DNA of 64,000 bases. Source: Actinomycetota bacterium. Lineage in GTDB: Bacteria; Actinomycetota; Geothermincolia; Geothermincolales; RBG-13-55-18. Under the pieces are notes generated by a model. The model was not told the DNA's origin and did no database searches. It was given only the letters and a program-made list of their open reading frames with translations. Both the position numbers and the translations under genes were made by a program. Positions 1 through 9,176 of this stretch are shown piece after piece. Location: the NCBI GenBank assembly GCA_014360645.1, contig JACIXD010000004.1:221663-285662 (forward strand), read 5' to 3'. Positions within the stretch are counted from its first letter, which is position 1. Each line of letters begins with the position of its first letter.

Positions 1-2
1 CG

Positions 3-827
3 CCCCAGGTAAAGGAGGGGGTGCAGAGATTGGAGTTGAGCCTGGACCCCCTCATCGAGGCCATCAACGTCATCAACTACGTCATGGGCTACGGCAGGAG
101 CTCGCTGGTGGGATACCGTTACCGGGGGGACGACGACGACTACGTCACCGAACGCATCGTGGAGCCTTACTCCATACCTCTGTGGTGCGGGGACTTCACA
201 GGGTCCACGGAGGCGGTGACGGACCGCGACAACGACGTGACCTACGAGCTGTTGGAGGGCAACGCCATCGAGGTCACCTGCAGGCCTGCCCCCCACCCTC
301 CACAGTTCCAGGGCAGGCTGGAATTCCACAGGCGCCCGTTCGAGGAGTCGGGTATCGAGCTGGAGCGATGCGGCTCCTGCGGCGGCCCGGCCCTCCTCTC
401 CTCCCTGGAATGGGACACGAAAAAGGGCGTCATAACCAGCAGAATCACGGGCCGGCGCATGGCCATGTTCGGATCCGCCTACCTGGAGGTGGTCTTCGAC
501 GAGTTGGAGCGCGAGCTGGGAGAGGAGATCCCCCGCGCCGTCGTGGAGGCGCAGAGGCGCTTCTCCCTGGGCGGATTCTACTCCTCCAGGGAGGTCGAGG
601 ACGTTGACGGCCTGCGGCAACAGCTTGCCCTGCGCGGCCTGGGAGACCTGCAGGAGTTACGCCTGGAGGGCGCGGCCTTCAGGATGACCCTGCGCAACGC
701 CGCCCTGCCCCTGCTGCTCGTCGGCCTCATGCAGGGATATTTCGAATCGGCCACCAGGAGCGGCTCCGAGGTCACCTGGGAGATGTCCGATGAGGGTGTG
801 CTGTCCATGGAGGTCAGGGGGAAGTGA
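3..827 (+). CDS. Paralogous CxxC-module protein, 5' end cut off by window edge
   Basis: I do not recognise a named family. The frame is open to the window edge. A GTG at 21 lies only two bases after an AGGAGG, too close for a normal start. Two relatives in this window (16992-18086 and 55618-56712) are about 364 residues long and have an extra N-terminal CxxC module, so this copy probably begins upstream. The visible part has a CGSCG motif near residue 115, followed by a conserved W...G-VI...R stretch and a helical block rich in ELE-x-ELG, as in both relatives. The CxxC may bind zinc, possibly shared between the two modules (inference). No signal peptide or membrane span is seen. The function is unknown. 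Confidence 0.7.
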   Translation, partial: PQVKEGVQRLELSLDPLIEAINVINYVMGYGRSSLVGYRYRGDDDDYVTERIVEPYSIPLWCGDFTGSTEAVTDRDNDVTYELLEGNAIEVTCRPAPHPPQFQGRLEFHRRPFEESGIELERCGSCGGPALLSSLEWDTKKGVITSRITGRRMAMFGSAYLEVVFDELERELGEEIPRAVVEAQRRFSLGGFYSSREVEDVDGLRQQLALRGLGDLQELRLEGAAFRMTLRNAALPLLLVGLMQGYFESATRSGSEVTWEMSDEGVLSMEVRGK

Positions 828-869
828 GGACAGCCGGGAAACGACCCCGGAGCGGCACCCGTCCCGGGT

Positions 870-2627
870 TCATGCGGCGTTCCTGCGCAGCACCTTGCCG
901 GCCAGGGCGCCGGGGACCGGCTCTCCTCCTTCCACCACCGGGGTCCCGTTGATGACCACCGCTTCCAGGCCCCTGGGAAAGCGCTCGGGGTCGCGGAAAC
1001 AGGCCTCGGTACCGAACGCCTCCGGGTCCAAGACCAGCAGGTCCGCGTAGTACCCCTCCTTCACCAGTCCTCGCCGCGCGATGCCGAAGAAATCCGCGGG
1101 CAGGGAGGTGCAGCGCCGCACCGCCTCCGGCAGATCCAGCAGCCTCTTCTCCCTCACGTAGCGCCCGAAGAACTTGGGGTAGCAGCCGTAGAAGAGGTAG
1201 GAGGGCTTCCCCACCCCCATGAGGATGGTGTCGGTGGTGATCATGGTGCGCGGGTCCTGCAGGGCGGGGAAGGTGTAGCGCTCGGTGAAGGCGTCGTCGG
1301 GCTCGGACATGGACTCGAAGACCAGCACCTTGCCGTCCTCCTCCAGCAGCAGGTCGCACATGACGTCGAAGGGATGCCTGCCCTGCTCCGCGGCGATATC
1401 GGTGAAGAGGCGCCCCTCCAGGTGCTTGTTCTTCTCGCTGTGCACGGCCATCACCGTGACCGCGTCCCAGCCCATCTGGCGCATGATGTTGAGGGACCAG
1501 TCGTTGCGGCCGCGGTGGGGCCAGGTGGGCCTGCCCTTCTCGATGTCCCGGAGCATCTCCCGGCGCAGCGCGGGGTCGGAGGCGCGGGCCAGCACCTTCT
1601 CGCGCCCGCCGGTAAGCGCCCAAGGCGGGAAGAAGGCCAGCAGGTGGGTGAACCCCGCCGTGGTGGGCATGACGTCCATGGCCAGCTCCGCGCCCGACCT
1701 GCGGTTCTTCTCCAGGCGCTTGAGCACGGTGTTCATGGACATGTCCAGGGCGAAGTCGGGCAGCACCCTGAGGGCCGCCTCGGGGTGACGACAGAGCCAC
1801 TTCAGGCCCCTGAGGGCGATGGGGTGCAGCGGCCCCGCCCAGGGGATGGAGAAGATGTGCGAGACCTGTCCCCGGATGCCGTTGCGCCGCGCCACCTCCC
1901 CCACCTCGTCGATGGCCCTGCCCAGGGTGGTGGCGGTGTAGGAGCGCAGGTGGCTGGTGAAGATCCCGCCGTAGCGGGCCAGCGGTGCCGCCAGCTCCAC
2001 CAACTCCCCGGTATCGGAGAACAGCCCCGGGAAATACTGCAGCCCCGTGGAGAGGCCGAAAGCCCCCGCCTCCAGCGACTCCTCCAGCAGCCGCTTCATG
2101 GTCCCCATGGCGGCGGCGTCGGCGGGCTTGTCCTCGAGGCCTAGGGCGGAGATGCGCAGCATGCCGTGGGGCACCAGCAGGGCCATGTTGAGCAGGAGAC
2201 CTTTTTCGTCCATATATTCCATGAACTCCCCCATGTTCTTCCATTTTATGGCAGTATCGAAGTCCATCTGCGTGAAGACCTCGAGGTAGGTCTTGAGGCC
2301 CTCGCGGTTCTCGTCGGTGATGGGGGCCAGCGCCATGCCGCAGTTCCCGCCCACGAAGGTGGTGATGCCCTGCCGCACCAGGGGCTGCAGCAGCTCCGCC
2401 GCGTCCTCGCGGAACATGGTGAGGTCGGCGTGGGAATGTACGTCGATGAAACCGGGGCAGACCACGCGGCCGGTGGCATCCATGCGCCGGGCCGCCTCCG
2501 CTCCGCCCAGGTCCCCCACCGCCTCGATGCGCGGGCCTTTTATCCCCACATCCGCGCGGTACGGCTTTCCCCCCGAGCCGTCCATGACCGTCGCGCCCGT
2601 GATCGCCAGGTCGAACAACCTCCTCAC
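870..2627 (-). CDS. N-acyl-D-amino-acid deacylase family amidohydrolase
   Basis: A protein of about 585 residues of the D-aminoacylase branch of the amidohydrolase superfamily, which hydrolyses N-acyl groups from D-amino acids or related amides. It opens with the beta strand FDLAITGATVMDGSGG, then carries the metal-binding HSH in FIDVHSHADL and the GGNCG motif whose Cys is a metal ligand in this family. The C-terminal part has TTDTILMG and ends in the usual small beta sandwich (ADLLVLDPEAF). The GTG start at 2627 overlaps the stop of the upstream phosphoesterase gene in a GTGA, indicating coupling. A TTG at 2618, 8 nt after GGGAGG, is an alternative. The exact substrate cannot be read from sequence. 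Confidence 0.88.
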   Translation of the reverse strand: MRRLFDLAITGATVMDGSGGKPYRADVGIKGPRIEAVGDLGGAEAARRMDATGRVVCPGFIDVHSHADLTMFREDAAELLQPLVRQGITTFVGGNCGMALAPITDENREGLKTYLEVFTQMDFDTAIKWKNMGEFMEYMDEKGLLLNMALLVPHGMLRISALGLEDKPADAAAMGTMKRLLEESLEAGAFGLSTGLQYFPGLFSDTGELVELAAPLARYGGIFTSHLRSYTATTLGRAIDEVGEVARRNGIRGQVSHIFSIPWAGPLHPIALRGLKWLCRHPEAALRVLPDFALDMSMNTVLKRLEKNRRSGAELAMDVMPTTAGFTHLLAFFPPWALTGGREKVLARASDPALRREMLRDIEKGRPTWPHRGRNDWSLNIMRQMGWDAVTVMAVHSEKNKHLEGRLFTDIAAEQGRHPFDVMCDLLLEEDGKVLVFESMSEPDDAFTERYTFPALQDPRTMITTDTILMGVGKPSYLFYGCYPKFFGRYVREKRLLDLPEAVRRCTSLPADFFGIARRGLVKEGYYADLLVLDPEAFGTEACFRDPERFPRGLEAVVINGTPVVEGGEPVPGALAGKVLRRNAA

Positions 2628-4435
2628 CTCCCCTGTACCGGCAATACCCGACCTCTCTTCATGGAGGGAACGCCGGGTCGGTCTCCCGCCTCTCCCGGCA
2701 CGCCCGCCTCCACCATCACCTCGAGATAGAGCAGCGCCCTGCTGCCATCGCCGGGAAGGGCGACCGCCCGGATCAGGTCCGCCCCCTCCACCTCGTAGCG
2801 CCCCGAGGGCGACGCTTCCGTATCCAACACCAGGCCCCGCAAACGCACCGGGACGGCGAGAAAGTTGCCCGCCGCGAACCCGGCGACGGCACCTTCCCCG
2901 GGATCCTCCTCCTCGGCCCAGACGGCGGGGGTTTCCAGGAGGTCCAGGTCCACCACGGCGCCGGGATGCGAACCGTCGTAGAGTGGGTATGAGGACGTCC
3001 CGTCCAGGTAGGAGAACGAGACGATGCCTCCGTCCTCCACCTCCACCAGCCTGTAGCCGGGATAATGCTCGCTCCAGCCGCCCCCGCCGAAATATACACA
3101 GGTCTGGCAGGAATAGACCGTCTCTCCCCCGCCTCCCTCCCAGGGCAGCGAGCTCACCGCGTCCATGTGCAGGTGTCCCCCGAAGACGTGGTGCACGCGG
3201 TGCAGGGCCATGAGCTCCAGCAGCTCCTCCCTGCCCCTTCCTCCCCCTCCGGCGTGGTATATGCCCCAATAGTTCACGTTGATGTAGGAATAGCCCCTGC
3301 CCTCGGGGGTGCAGGGATCGTGGTGCATGGCCACCACCCTCAAGGCGGAGCCGGCATGGTCGAAGAGGTCCTTTTCCAGCCAGGAGAGCTGCGCGCCGGG
3401 CGCCGAATAACCCTCCCCGGCGGGCGCGTCCAGCACCTGTCCCTGCCAGCGGCGCGGCTCCATGAAAAAGAGCTTGTTCATCACCACTCGGTCGCCCTCC
3501 GGCCACTGGTAGGAGTCCAGGCAGGTGAAATGGCACCCCCCCACGTCGAAGGAATAATAGAGGGGTCCAAGGTTGGCCTCGAACCACCGCGCGCCGTCGA
3601 TGCCGTTCACGTACTGGTCGTGGTTGCCGGGCAGCAGGAACGCCGGGACCTCGAGCTCCAGCAATGCCTGGTAGAATCTCTCGTATTCCTTCAGGAGTTC
3701 CCCAGGCCTCCGCTGCCCTCGGATGAAATCGCCCAGCATGAGCACAAAATCGGGCCGGATGAGGTTGAGCTGCTCTATGGCCTGGTAGAGGAAGAGCGGC
3801 TCGCCGGTATCGGAGAGCCCCCGATCGGTCTGCCGGGAGAACAGGGAGGAGTTGCCGCGCTCGTGCACGTGGATGTCGGAGAGGGTGACGAAGGTGAAGC
3901 GGTCATCGCCGTCCTCCATGATCCCCAAGGCGTGGGGCTGCTCCTCGCTCATTGCCGCGCCTTCACCCTCCGCCTCCACCTCCACGCGCAGGTCGTAGAG
4001 CTCGGGGAAGGCGTCCCCGGGCACCCGGAAGGAGACCGTCCATACCTCCTCGCCCTCTCCTTCCGCGCCGCGGTAAGGCCAGCGCCGCGAAGGGCCCCTG
4101 CGCGCCTCCAGGGGCTCCAGTTCGCGGGAGATGCCCGCGAGCTCCGCGCGCGCCGGGCGCATGGAGGCCCGGAAGTCCTCCGCCTCCAGCCATTTCGCCC
4201 CCTCCAGGCCATCCAGGTCCAGCTCCGCCTCCAGCACTCCGCCGGGCGTCACCAGGGCTGGGCAGCCGATGGTGGGCCAGATGAGCCGGTGGATGCGCGC
4301 GGGGGGGAACTCGTCGCCGGTGGGGTACCTGAAGAAAGGGGAGTGCAGGAAGCCGAGGGTCAATCCCAACAGGGCCAGGGCCGCCAGGACGAGGACGAGA
4401 AAAGCCTTCACGCCCCTCCGCAGCCAGACGCTCAC
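2624..4435 (-). CDS. Membrane-anchored calcineurin-like metallophosphoesterase
   Basis: A 603-residue protein with an N-terminal hydrophobic segment (about residues 10-30) that should anchor or export it. All five motif blocks of calcineurin-like phosphoesterases are present in order: LSDIHVH (DxH), LGDF (GD), PGNHD (GNHD), AMHHDP and GGHLHMD (GHxH). These residues build the dinuclear metal centre. A beta-rich domain precedes the catalytic domain and another follows it. The start is GTG at 4435, about 6 nt after an AGAGGGA. The gene overlaps the downstream D-aminoacylase gene by 4 nt, so the two are probably co-expressed. Extracytoplasmic phosphoester hydrolysis is inferred and the substrate is unknown. 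Confidence 0.85.
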   Translation of the reverse strand: MSVWLRRGVKAFLVLVLAALALLGLTLGFLHSPFFRYPTGDEFPPARIHRLIWPTIGCPALVTPGGVLEAELDLDGLEGAKWLEAEDFRASMRPARAELAGISRELEPLEARRGPSRRWPYRGAEGEGEEVWTVSFRVPGDAFPELYDLRVEVEAEGEGAAMSEEQPHALGIMEDGDDRFTFVTLSDIHVHERGNSSLFSRQTDRGLSDTGEPLFLYQAIEQLNLIRPDFVLMLGDFIRGQRRPGELLKEYERFYQALLELEVPAFLLPGNHDQYVNGIDGARWFEANLGPLYYSFDVGGCHFTCLDSYQWPEGDRVVMNKLFFMEPRRWQGQVLDAPAGEGYSAPGAQLSWLEKDLFDHAGSALRVVAMHHDPCTPEGRGYSYINVNYWGIYHAGGGGRGREELLELMALHRVHHVFGGHLHMDAVSSLPWEGGGGETVYSCQTCVYFGGGGWSEHYPGYRLVEVEDGGIVSFSYLDGTSSYPLYDGSHPGAVVDLDLLETPAVWAEEEDPGEGAVAGFAAGNFLAVPVRLRGLVLDTEASPSGRYEVEGADLIRAVALPGDGSRALLYLEVMVEAGVPGEAGDRPGVPSMKRGRVLPVQGR

Positions 4436-4684
4436 GGTCTATCCCTCTTTCTCTTTCTTTCTCTCACCCTTTTCGGGCAGCCATCCCGCCGCCTTACCGA
4501 CAGCATCATATTACCAGCCGGACACGGTAACATGTACCAGCCGGGAACGGCACCTTGCCCGCCCTTCCGCCGCAACCCACGGAAAGGGCCTCTCCTTTTT
4601 TCCAGCGGCAGCATGGATGAGGGGCAGGGGATTCCTCGAGAAGGGAAAACGCCGGCGTCTCCGGAAGTCAGAACGGAAAGCGCT

Positions 4685-5932
4685 TCAGGCGTGCTCCTCT
4701 CTCAGGCGTGCGCCCAGCAGCAACGCCACCGCGAAGAGCGCCGACAGGAAGGCCATAGCCCACAGGAAATCTCCCGACTCGCCGCCCGTGAGCCCCTTGA
4801 TGCCCTCCATGGCCAGAGTGATCACCACCCCGCCCGCGTTGCCCAACAGCAGGAGCACGCTGGTGCCGGTGCCGGTGAGATGAGCCCCCGTGGTCTCCTC
4901 CGAGAAGGCGAGCAGTACCGGCAGGGCGCTCAGGAGAAAGAAGCCCAGCAATCCCCCCACGACGAAAAGAGCGGGGGTGCCTTCCAGGATCCCGAGCAGG
5001 AGCATGGTGGGGATCGCGGCGCCCGCCGCCAGGAGCAGGAAAGGCTTGCGCCGCATCATCCGATCCGAGAGGGCCGGGAGCAGGATACAGCCCACCACCC
5101 CGGCCAGCACCATGGCCGCACCGATATTCCCCGCCGTGGTGGTCCCTATCCCCTTGGGAGCAAGGATCTTCTCGATGAGCTGCATAAGACCCACGAAAGA
5201 GCCGTTTCCGATGAGGATGATGGCGCACAGGATGCGGAAATTCCGCAGGCGGAACAGGGCACGCACCGCGCCGAGGTCTATGGAAACCTCCCCTCCCAGG
5301 GCGTCGGCCTCCGAGCGTCTGGGAGGGTGCGGCGGGCGCGCTTTTCCCAGCAAGGCAAAGAGAACGAAGCCCGTCAGAGCGGCCAGGCTGTAGACGAGCA
5401 CCACCCAGCGCAGGGAGGATACCTCCCCCTCGCCGAAGGCCTTGAGCAGCGAGGGGGTGGCGGCCATGGCCACGATCATGCCGAGGAAAAGGGACAGGGT
5501 CCCCAGTCCGTTGGCCAGAGCCGATTCCTCTCCCGGGAACCAGGTGCTGACCATCTTGGTGATGCTGTTGAGCACGAAGGGCTGGCCCACGGAGACACCG
5601 ACCATCCCCAACAGCACAAGGGCATAGTTGTCGGCGAAGAGGCGCAGGAAAGAGAATGCCGCGGTCAAAAAAGCGCCGACCATCACCGCGTAGCGGAACC
5701 CCTTGCGGTCGATGATGAAGCCCGCCGGTATGGATACCGGGATATATACGAGCGGGAACACGGTGGCCAGCAGCACCACCTTGAGCTCGCTGACCCCCAT
5801 GAGCTTCTCGGTCTCGGTGGCGATGGGCGCGTAGTTCAGCCATATGAGCTGCGTGATCGCCGCAACGAACATGAAGCTCGCAAGCACCACCCAGCGATAG
5901 GGATGGGCTCCGCTTTCCTCCCCGCTCTCCAT
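4685..5932 (-). CDS. Major facilitator superfamily transporter, FLVCR-like
   Basis: A 415-residue polytopic protein with about 12 hydrophobic segments and the MFS motif-A-like loop GFIIDRKGFRYAV between TM2 and TM3. A second half-repeat loop is SDRMMRRKPF. The early WLNYAPIATETEKLMGVS and the general layout resemble the FLVCR/OFA-like branch of MFS. The substrate is not predictable. The ATG at 5932 has an AAGGAG 7 nt upstream, which rules out the longer upstream extension of the frame. It lies upstream of no obvious partner; DUF4125 follows on the other side with a 136-nt gap and may share transcription. Confidence 0.85.
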   Translation of the reverse strand: MESGEESGAHPYRWVVLASFMFVAAITQLIWLNYAPIATETEKLMGVSELKVVLLATVFPLVYIPVSIPAGFIIDRKGFRYAVMVGAFLTAAFSFLRLFADNYALVLLGMVGVSVGQPFVLNSITKMVSTWFPGEESALANGLGTLSLFLGMIVAMAATPSLLKAFGEGEVSSLRWVVLVYSLAALTGFVLFALLGKARPPHPPRRSEADALGGEVSIDLGAVRALFRLRNFRILCAIILIGNGSFVGLMQLIEKILAPKGIGTTTAGNIGAAMVLAGVVGCILLPALSDRMMRRKPFLLLAAGAAIPTMLLLGILEGTPALFVVGGLLGFFLLSALPVLLAFSEETTGAHLTGTGTSVLLLLGNAGGVVITLAMEGIKGLTGGESGDFLWAMAFLSALFAVALLLGARLREEHA

Positions 5933-6068
5933 CCGATCACTCCTTTTCCATCGCTCTCCATGCCGCTGACCTACCGTCCTCTTGCGCCTCCCGAGACGAA
6001 AGAAGGACTCGCCAGCCGCAGCGGGCGAATGACCTGCCGTGGAAATGCCGGAATCTCGCGGCGGTGTC

Positions 6069-6686
6069 TCAAGAACAGGGCGCGTAGCCGACGCTCCCCC
6101 CTCGGCCTCCCTGCGAGGCCAGGAGCTCCCTCCAGTCCGCCACCTCCCCGCAGGCCAGGCGCCGCATGTGGTCGACGGCCATGGCGATGCGGTTCTCGCC
6201 CCGCGAGGCCATGGCAAGGATGTCCATGTAATAATATTCCAGAGTCTGGGTGGAATAAGTATCCAGCTCCGCGCGGGAGTAGGTCTCGGAGGAGATCACC
6301 CCCGGGGCATCGTCGTGCGAGTAGATGGGGCGCGCCAGCCTCTCCCCGGGATTGGCCGCGAGGTACTCCTCCGCCCACAGGCACTCCTTGCGCACGATGC
6401 GGTCTATGAGCGAGGCCGCCTCGGGGTTGAGGGGCGGGATCAGGCCCTCCATGCGGGCGTACTTCTCGACCATGAGGTTCCTCCCCCTGGACTTCGCCAG
6501 CCTGAGGTCGTTGAGGTAGCTGGCCAGGGTGGTCTCCGACCAGGTGAGGAAACCGGCGGCGCGGATGATGCGGAATGTCTCCGGGTCCTCCCGGCAGGAA
6601 GCGCCGCCGCCCTCCGCCTGCAGCGAGGAGAGCATCTCCCATTCCATCTCCAGGATCCCCGAGATCAGGTCCTCTTTCCAGCTCAT
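6069..6686 (-). CDS. DUF4125 family protein
   Basis: A 205-residue soluble helical protein. The N-terminal block with WEMLSSLQ, GGGASCREDPETF and FLTWSETTLASYLNDL is the signature of DUF4125. The central R-x-N-x-M...KYARME and the C-terminal YYYMDIL also fit. The function of the family is unknown. The ATG at 6686 follows a gagggggcc stretch. It belongs to a same-strand run with the GlsB/YeaQ gene (49 nt upstream) and the MFS transporter gene. No catalytic motif is obvious. The conserved Cys in ASCREDP may matter but no role is established. Confidence 0.75.
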   Translation of the reverse strand: MSWKEDLISGILEMEWEMLSSLQAEGGGASCREDPETFRIIRAAGFLTWSETTLASYLNDLRLAKSRGRNLMVEKYARMEGLIPPLNPEAASLIDRIVRKECLWAEEYLAANPGERLARPIYSHDDAPGVISSETYSRAELDTYSTQTLEYYYMDILAMASRGENRIAMAVDHMRRLACGEVADWRELLASQGGRGGSVGYAPCS

Positions 6687-6734
6687 GGCCCCCTCCCTTT
6701 ACGTTCGTCTCCTTTCCTCTCTCCGCCTGCTCCG

Positions 6735-7010
6735 TCAGCCTTTGCGGCGGCCGGAGAAGATCCAGGCGAGCAGCTTCACCGCCAGCAGCAGCACGCAGGC
6801 GCCTACAAAGGCTACGAAAAGGCTCCACCAGTCGAAGGCGAAGGTGACCTTCTCGTTGCGGATATAGCTGAAGATGAAACCGCCCACGAAGGCGCCCAGG
6901 ATACCCACCACGGGGTTGAGCAGGCATCCGAACCGCTCCTTGGTGCGGGTGGCGACGCCCGCCAGCCAGCCCGCGAAGAACCCGATCACTATCCAGCCAA
7001 TCAAGGACAT
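6735..7010 (-). CDS. GlsB/YeaQ/YmgE family membrane protein
   Basis: A 91-residue protein with three hydrophobic segments: IGWIVIGFFAGWLAG, GILGAFVGGFIFSYI and WSLFVAFVGACVLLLAVKLL. The GFFAGWLAG and GCLLNPVVGILGAFVGG glycine patterns are typical of the transglycosylase-associated / stress-response family PF04226. Despite the old name no enzymatic activity is established. It probably sits in the cytoplasmic membrane. The length matches the family (about 80-90). It heads the run that includes DUF4125. Confidence 0.88.
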   Translation of the reverse strand: MSLIGWIVIGFFAGWLAGVATRTKERFGCLLNPVVGILGAFVGGFIFSYIRNEKVTFAFDWWSLFVAFVGACVLLLAVKLLAWIFSGRRKG

Positions 7011-7153
7011 GGAGGTCCGCCTTTCTTCCCGTGACGCATGGCAACGCCGTCCGGGTCTGCGCCGACATCTTCACGGCAGGGAGGTCTATCCGCATGGCGA
7101 CCGAAGGCCCTCGCCAACCGCCCCCGGCCAGCCCGGGATACGCACGTCATCAC

Positions 7154-7822
7154 CTAACCCCTCTCCGCCTCCTCCGCCAGCTCCAGGGCTTTTCTCTCCA
7201 GCTCTTCGCTGTACTCCTCCCACCGGGACCTCTCGCCTCCGGGAGCGCGCCAGAGCACGAAGCGGCAGGTGTCCGCGCCGGCGGGGATGGTCTGGGTGAA
7301 GCGCACCTGCCAGCCCTCGAGCATTCCCTTTTCCCTCACCGCCTCCAGCATGCCCTGCACGAAGTAGCGCTGCACGCGGCAGTCGAAGGCGGAATATACG
7401 TCCTGGTGGGGGCACCAAAGGATGTGGAAGCTCACTTCGTCCTCGGAATCGATGCTCGGCTCCTCCAGCGAGGCGTAGGCGATGCAGTTAACCACGGTGG
7501 CGAAGAAGCTGGCCATCTCCGCCTCGCTCAGTCCCTCCGGAGGCTCCAGCTCTCCCATCATCTGACGGCCGACCTCCCTTCCCACCTCCACCAGGGCCTC
7601 CCTGACCACCCGCTGGCCCTCCTCCCCGAACTCGCGTTCGCAAGCCTTGAGGACCTCGATCACCGCCCTGGCCTGCATGGTTCCCCATACCCATAACACA
7701 GCGGGGTCGAAGTCGGTCTTTTCCAGCACCTCCTCGCGCAGTCTCCTCAATCCCTCCGCGTAGGGGAATTCGAAGGTGAACCTCTCCCAGGATTCCTCCT
7801 CACGATGATGGTAATGCGCCAT
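7154..7822 (-). CDS. L-2-amino-thiazoline-4-carboxylate hydrolase-like protein
   Basis: A 222-residue soluble alpha/beta protein. The second half, with FHILWCPHQDVYSAFDCRVQ followed by FVQGMLEAV and a final FTQTIPAGADTCRF, resembles the ATC-hydrolase-like fold (PF14196), in which a C-terminal Cys-containing strand is conserved. I rate the family assignment moderate. Members are often of unknown physiological role. I chose the ATG at 7822 because GGAGGGG lies 6 nt upstream; a longer frame upstream lacks such a site. The transcript would run away from the pfkA-fba cluster. Confidence 0.6.
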   Translation of the reverse strand: MAHYHHREEESWERFTFEFPYAEGLRRLREEVLEKTDFDPAVLWVWGTMQARAVIEVLKACEREFGEEGQRVVREALVEVGREVGRQMMGELEPPEGLSEAEMASFFATVVNCIAYASLEEPSIDSEDEVSFHILWCPHQDVYSAFDCRVQRYFVQGMLEAVREKGMLEGWQVRFTQTIPAGADTCRFVLWRAPGGERSRWEEYSEELERKALELAEEAERG

Positions 7823-7963
7823 GGAAAATCCCCTCCCAGACTCGCTCCTCGCCAAGAGCCTTCGCCGTAAATCTACCAGTTATCGGCCCGCGCGGCAAAG
7901 CCTCCGCCCGGCAGGGCTTCTCCTTTCCCGGTCATTCTCCTCAAGGGCAGAGATGGATTAAAC

Positions 7964-8153
7964 GGCCTCGAGCCTCCGGGTGCGCCGACGGCCCGGGCAG
8001 GCTGGGCAGAACGCCTTGCCTTATCGCGGACGAAGGCCGGGGGAGGCGGCCCCTTCGGCTACAGGGCCTCGAGCCTCCGGGTGCGCCGACGGCCCGGTAA
8101 GAAGGCTTTGCCTCATCGCTGAGGAATACCGGGAGAGGCGACCCCTTCGGCTA
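7964..8153. repeat. Imperfect direct repeat of about 100 bp at the pfkA 3' end
   Basis: A 33-bp block is identical at 7964-7996 and 8065-8097 (period 101). Each copy is followed by diverged sequence and then by the same 12 bases, ccccttcggcta, at 8050-8061 and 8142-8153. The second copy ends on the pfkA stop codon (minus strand, 8151-8153). The first copy is thus a duplicated, decayed version of the gene's 3' boundary. The stretch 7823-8150 holds no gene. Confidence 0.8.
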
Positions 8154-9176
8154 GAAGAAGAGCTGGGCGAGCTCGTAGAGCTCGAGGTCCACCTGCTTGG
8201 TGCCGGCCAGCGCCTCGGAGTAGGGCACCGCTTTCACCCGGTTGGCGCACATGCAGGCCATGTGGTCGAAGATCCCCTCCTCCACCATCTGCACCGCGTA
8301 GGCCCCCAGCCGGGTTGCGAGCACGCGGTCGAAGACGGTGGGGGTTCCCCCCCGCTGCAGGTGCCCCAGGTGGGTCACCCTGGTCTCGTAGCCGGTGGCA
8401 CGCTCTATCTCCTCCGCGAGCCAGTTACCGATACCGCCCAGGCGCACATGGCCGAAGGGGTCCTTCTTCTGGTCCAGGACGAACTGTTCCTCCACCCCTT
8501 CCGGCCGCGCGCCCTCCGAGACCACGATGATAGAGAAGTGCTTGTTCATCCTGCGGCGCTTCTCGATGCGCTCCACCACGTCGTCGAGGGCGAAGGGCAC
8601 CTCAGGGATGAGGATGCTGTCCGCTCCCCCGGCGATACCGGAGATGAGGGCGATCCAGCCCGCGTCCCTGCCCATGACCTCCAGGATCATGATGCGGTGG
8701 TGCGAAAAGGCGGTGGTGTGGAGCTTGTCCAAGGCATCGGTGGCCACCGCCACCGCGGTGTCGAAGCCGATGGAATAATCTGTTCCCGGCAGGTCATTGT
8801 CGATGGTCTGGGGGATTCCCACGCACTTCACGCCGTGTTCCGCCAGGCGGTGAGCGACGCCGTTGGTGTCCTCGCCGCCGATGGCTATCACCGCGTCTAT
8901 GCCGTGTTTGCGCAGGTTCACCATGATGTTCTCGAGGCCGTTCTCTATCTTGAAGGGATTGGTGCGGGAGGTGCCCAGGATGGTACCTCCGCGCTGGATG
9001 ATCCCCGAGACGGAGCCCATGAAGAGCGGTTCCACCTCGTCGTAGACGAGTCCCCTCCAGCCGCGCTTTATACCTATCACCTCGTGGCCGTCGGCTATGG
9101 CCTTGCGCACAACCGCACGGATGGCGGCGTTGATGGCGGAACTGTCCCCGCCTCCCGTAAGCAACGCGATCCTCAC
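8151..9176 (-). CDS. pfkA: 6-phosphofructokinase with non-standard donor-site residues
   Basis: A 341-residue protein that phosphorylates fructose 6-phosphate. PFK motifs are present: TGGGDSSAINAAIR (1-20), IGGEDTNG (about 99-106), PQTIDND (122-128), GFDTAV, MGRDAGWIA, SEGARPEG and HLGHLQRGG. The T-I-D-N-D contains the catalytic Asp. Two donor-site positions differ from E. coli PfkA: GGDGS is GGEDT, as in PPi-dependent and actinobacterial enzymes, and the residue before TIDND is Gln rather than Gly (ATP type) or Lys (PPi type). The N-terminal PG of the usual APGMN/CPGLN motif is SA. The GTG at 9176 has AGGAGG 9 nt upstream. Whether it uses ATP or PPi is uncertain. Confidence 0.88.
   Translation of the reverse strand: MRIALLTGGGDSSAINAAIRAVVRKAIADGHEVIGIKRGWRGLVYDEVEPLFMGSVSGIIQRGGTILGTSRTNPFKIENGLENIMVNLRKHGIDAVIAIGGEDTNGVAHRLAEHGVKCVGIPQTIDNDLPGTDYSIGFDTAVAVATDALDKLHTTAFSHHRIMILEVMGRDAGWIALISGIAGGADSILIPEVPFALDDVVERIEKRRRMNKHFSIIVVSEGARPEGVEEQFVLDQKKDPFGHVRLGGIGNWLAEEIERATGYETRVTHLGHLQRGGTPTVFDRVLATRLGAYAVQMVEEGIFDHMACMCANRVKAVPYSEALAGTKQVDLELYELAQLFF

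Noticed and set aside
3065..6409. 1114-codon plus-strand open frame
   Set aside because: It runs antisense to the phosphoesterase, MFS and DUF4125 genes, which have clear motifs and SDs. Low-complexity composition; an effect of high GC.
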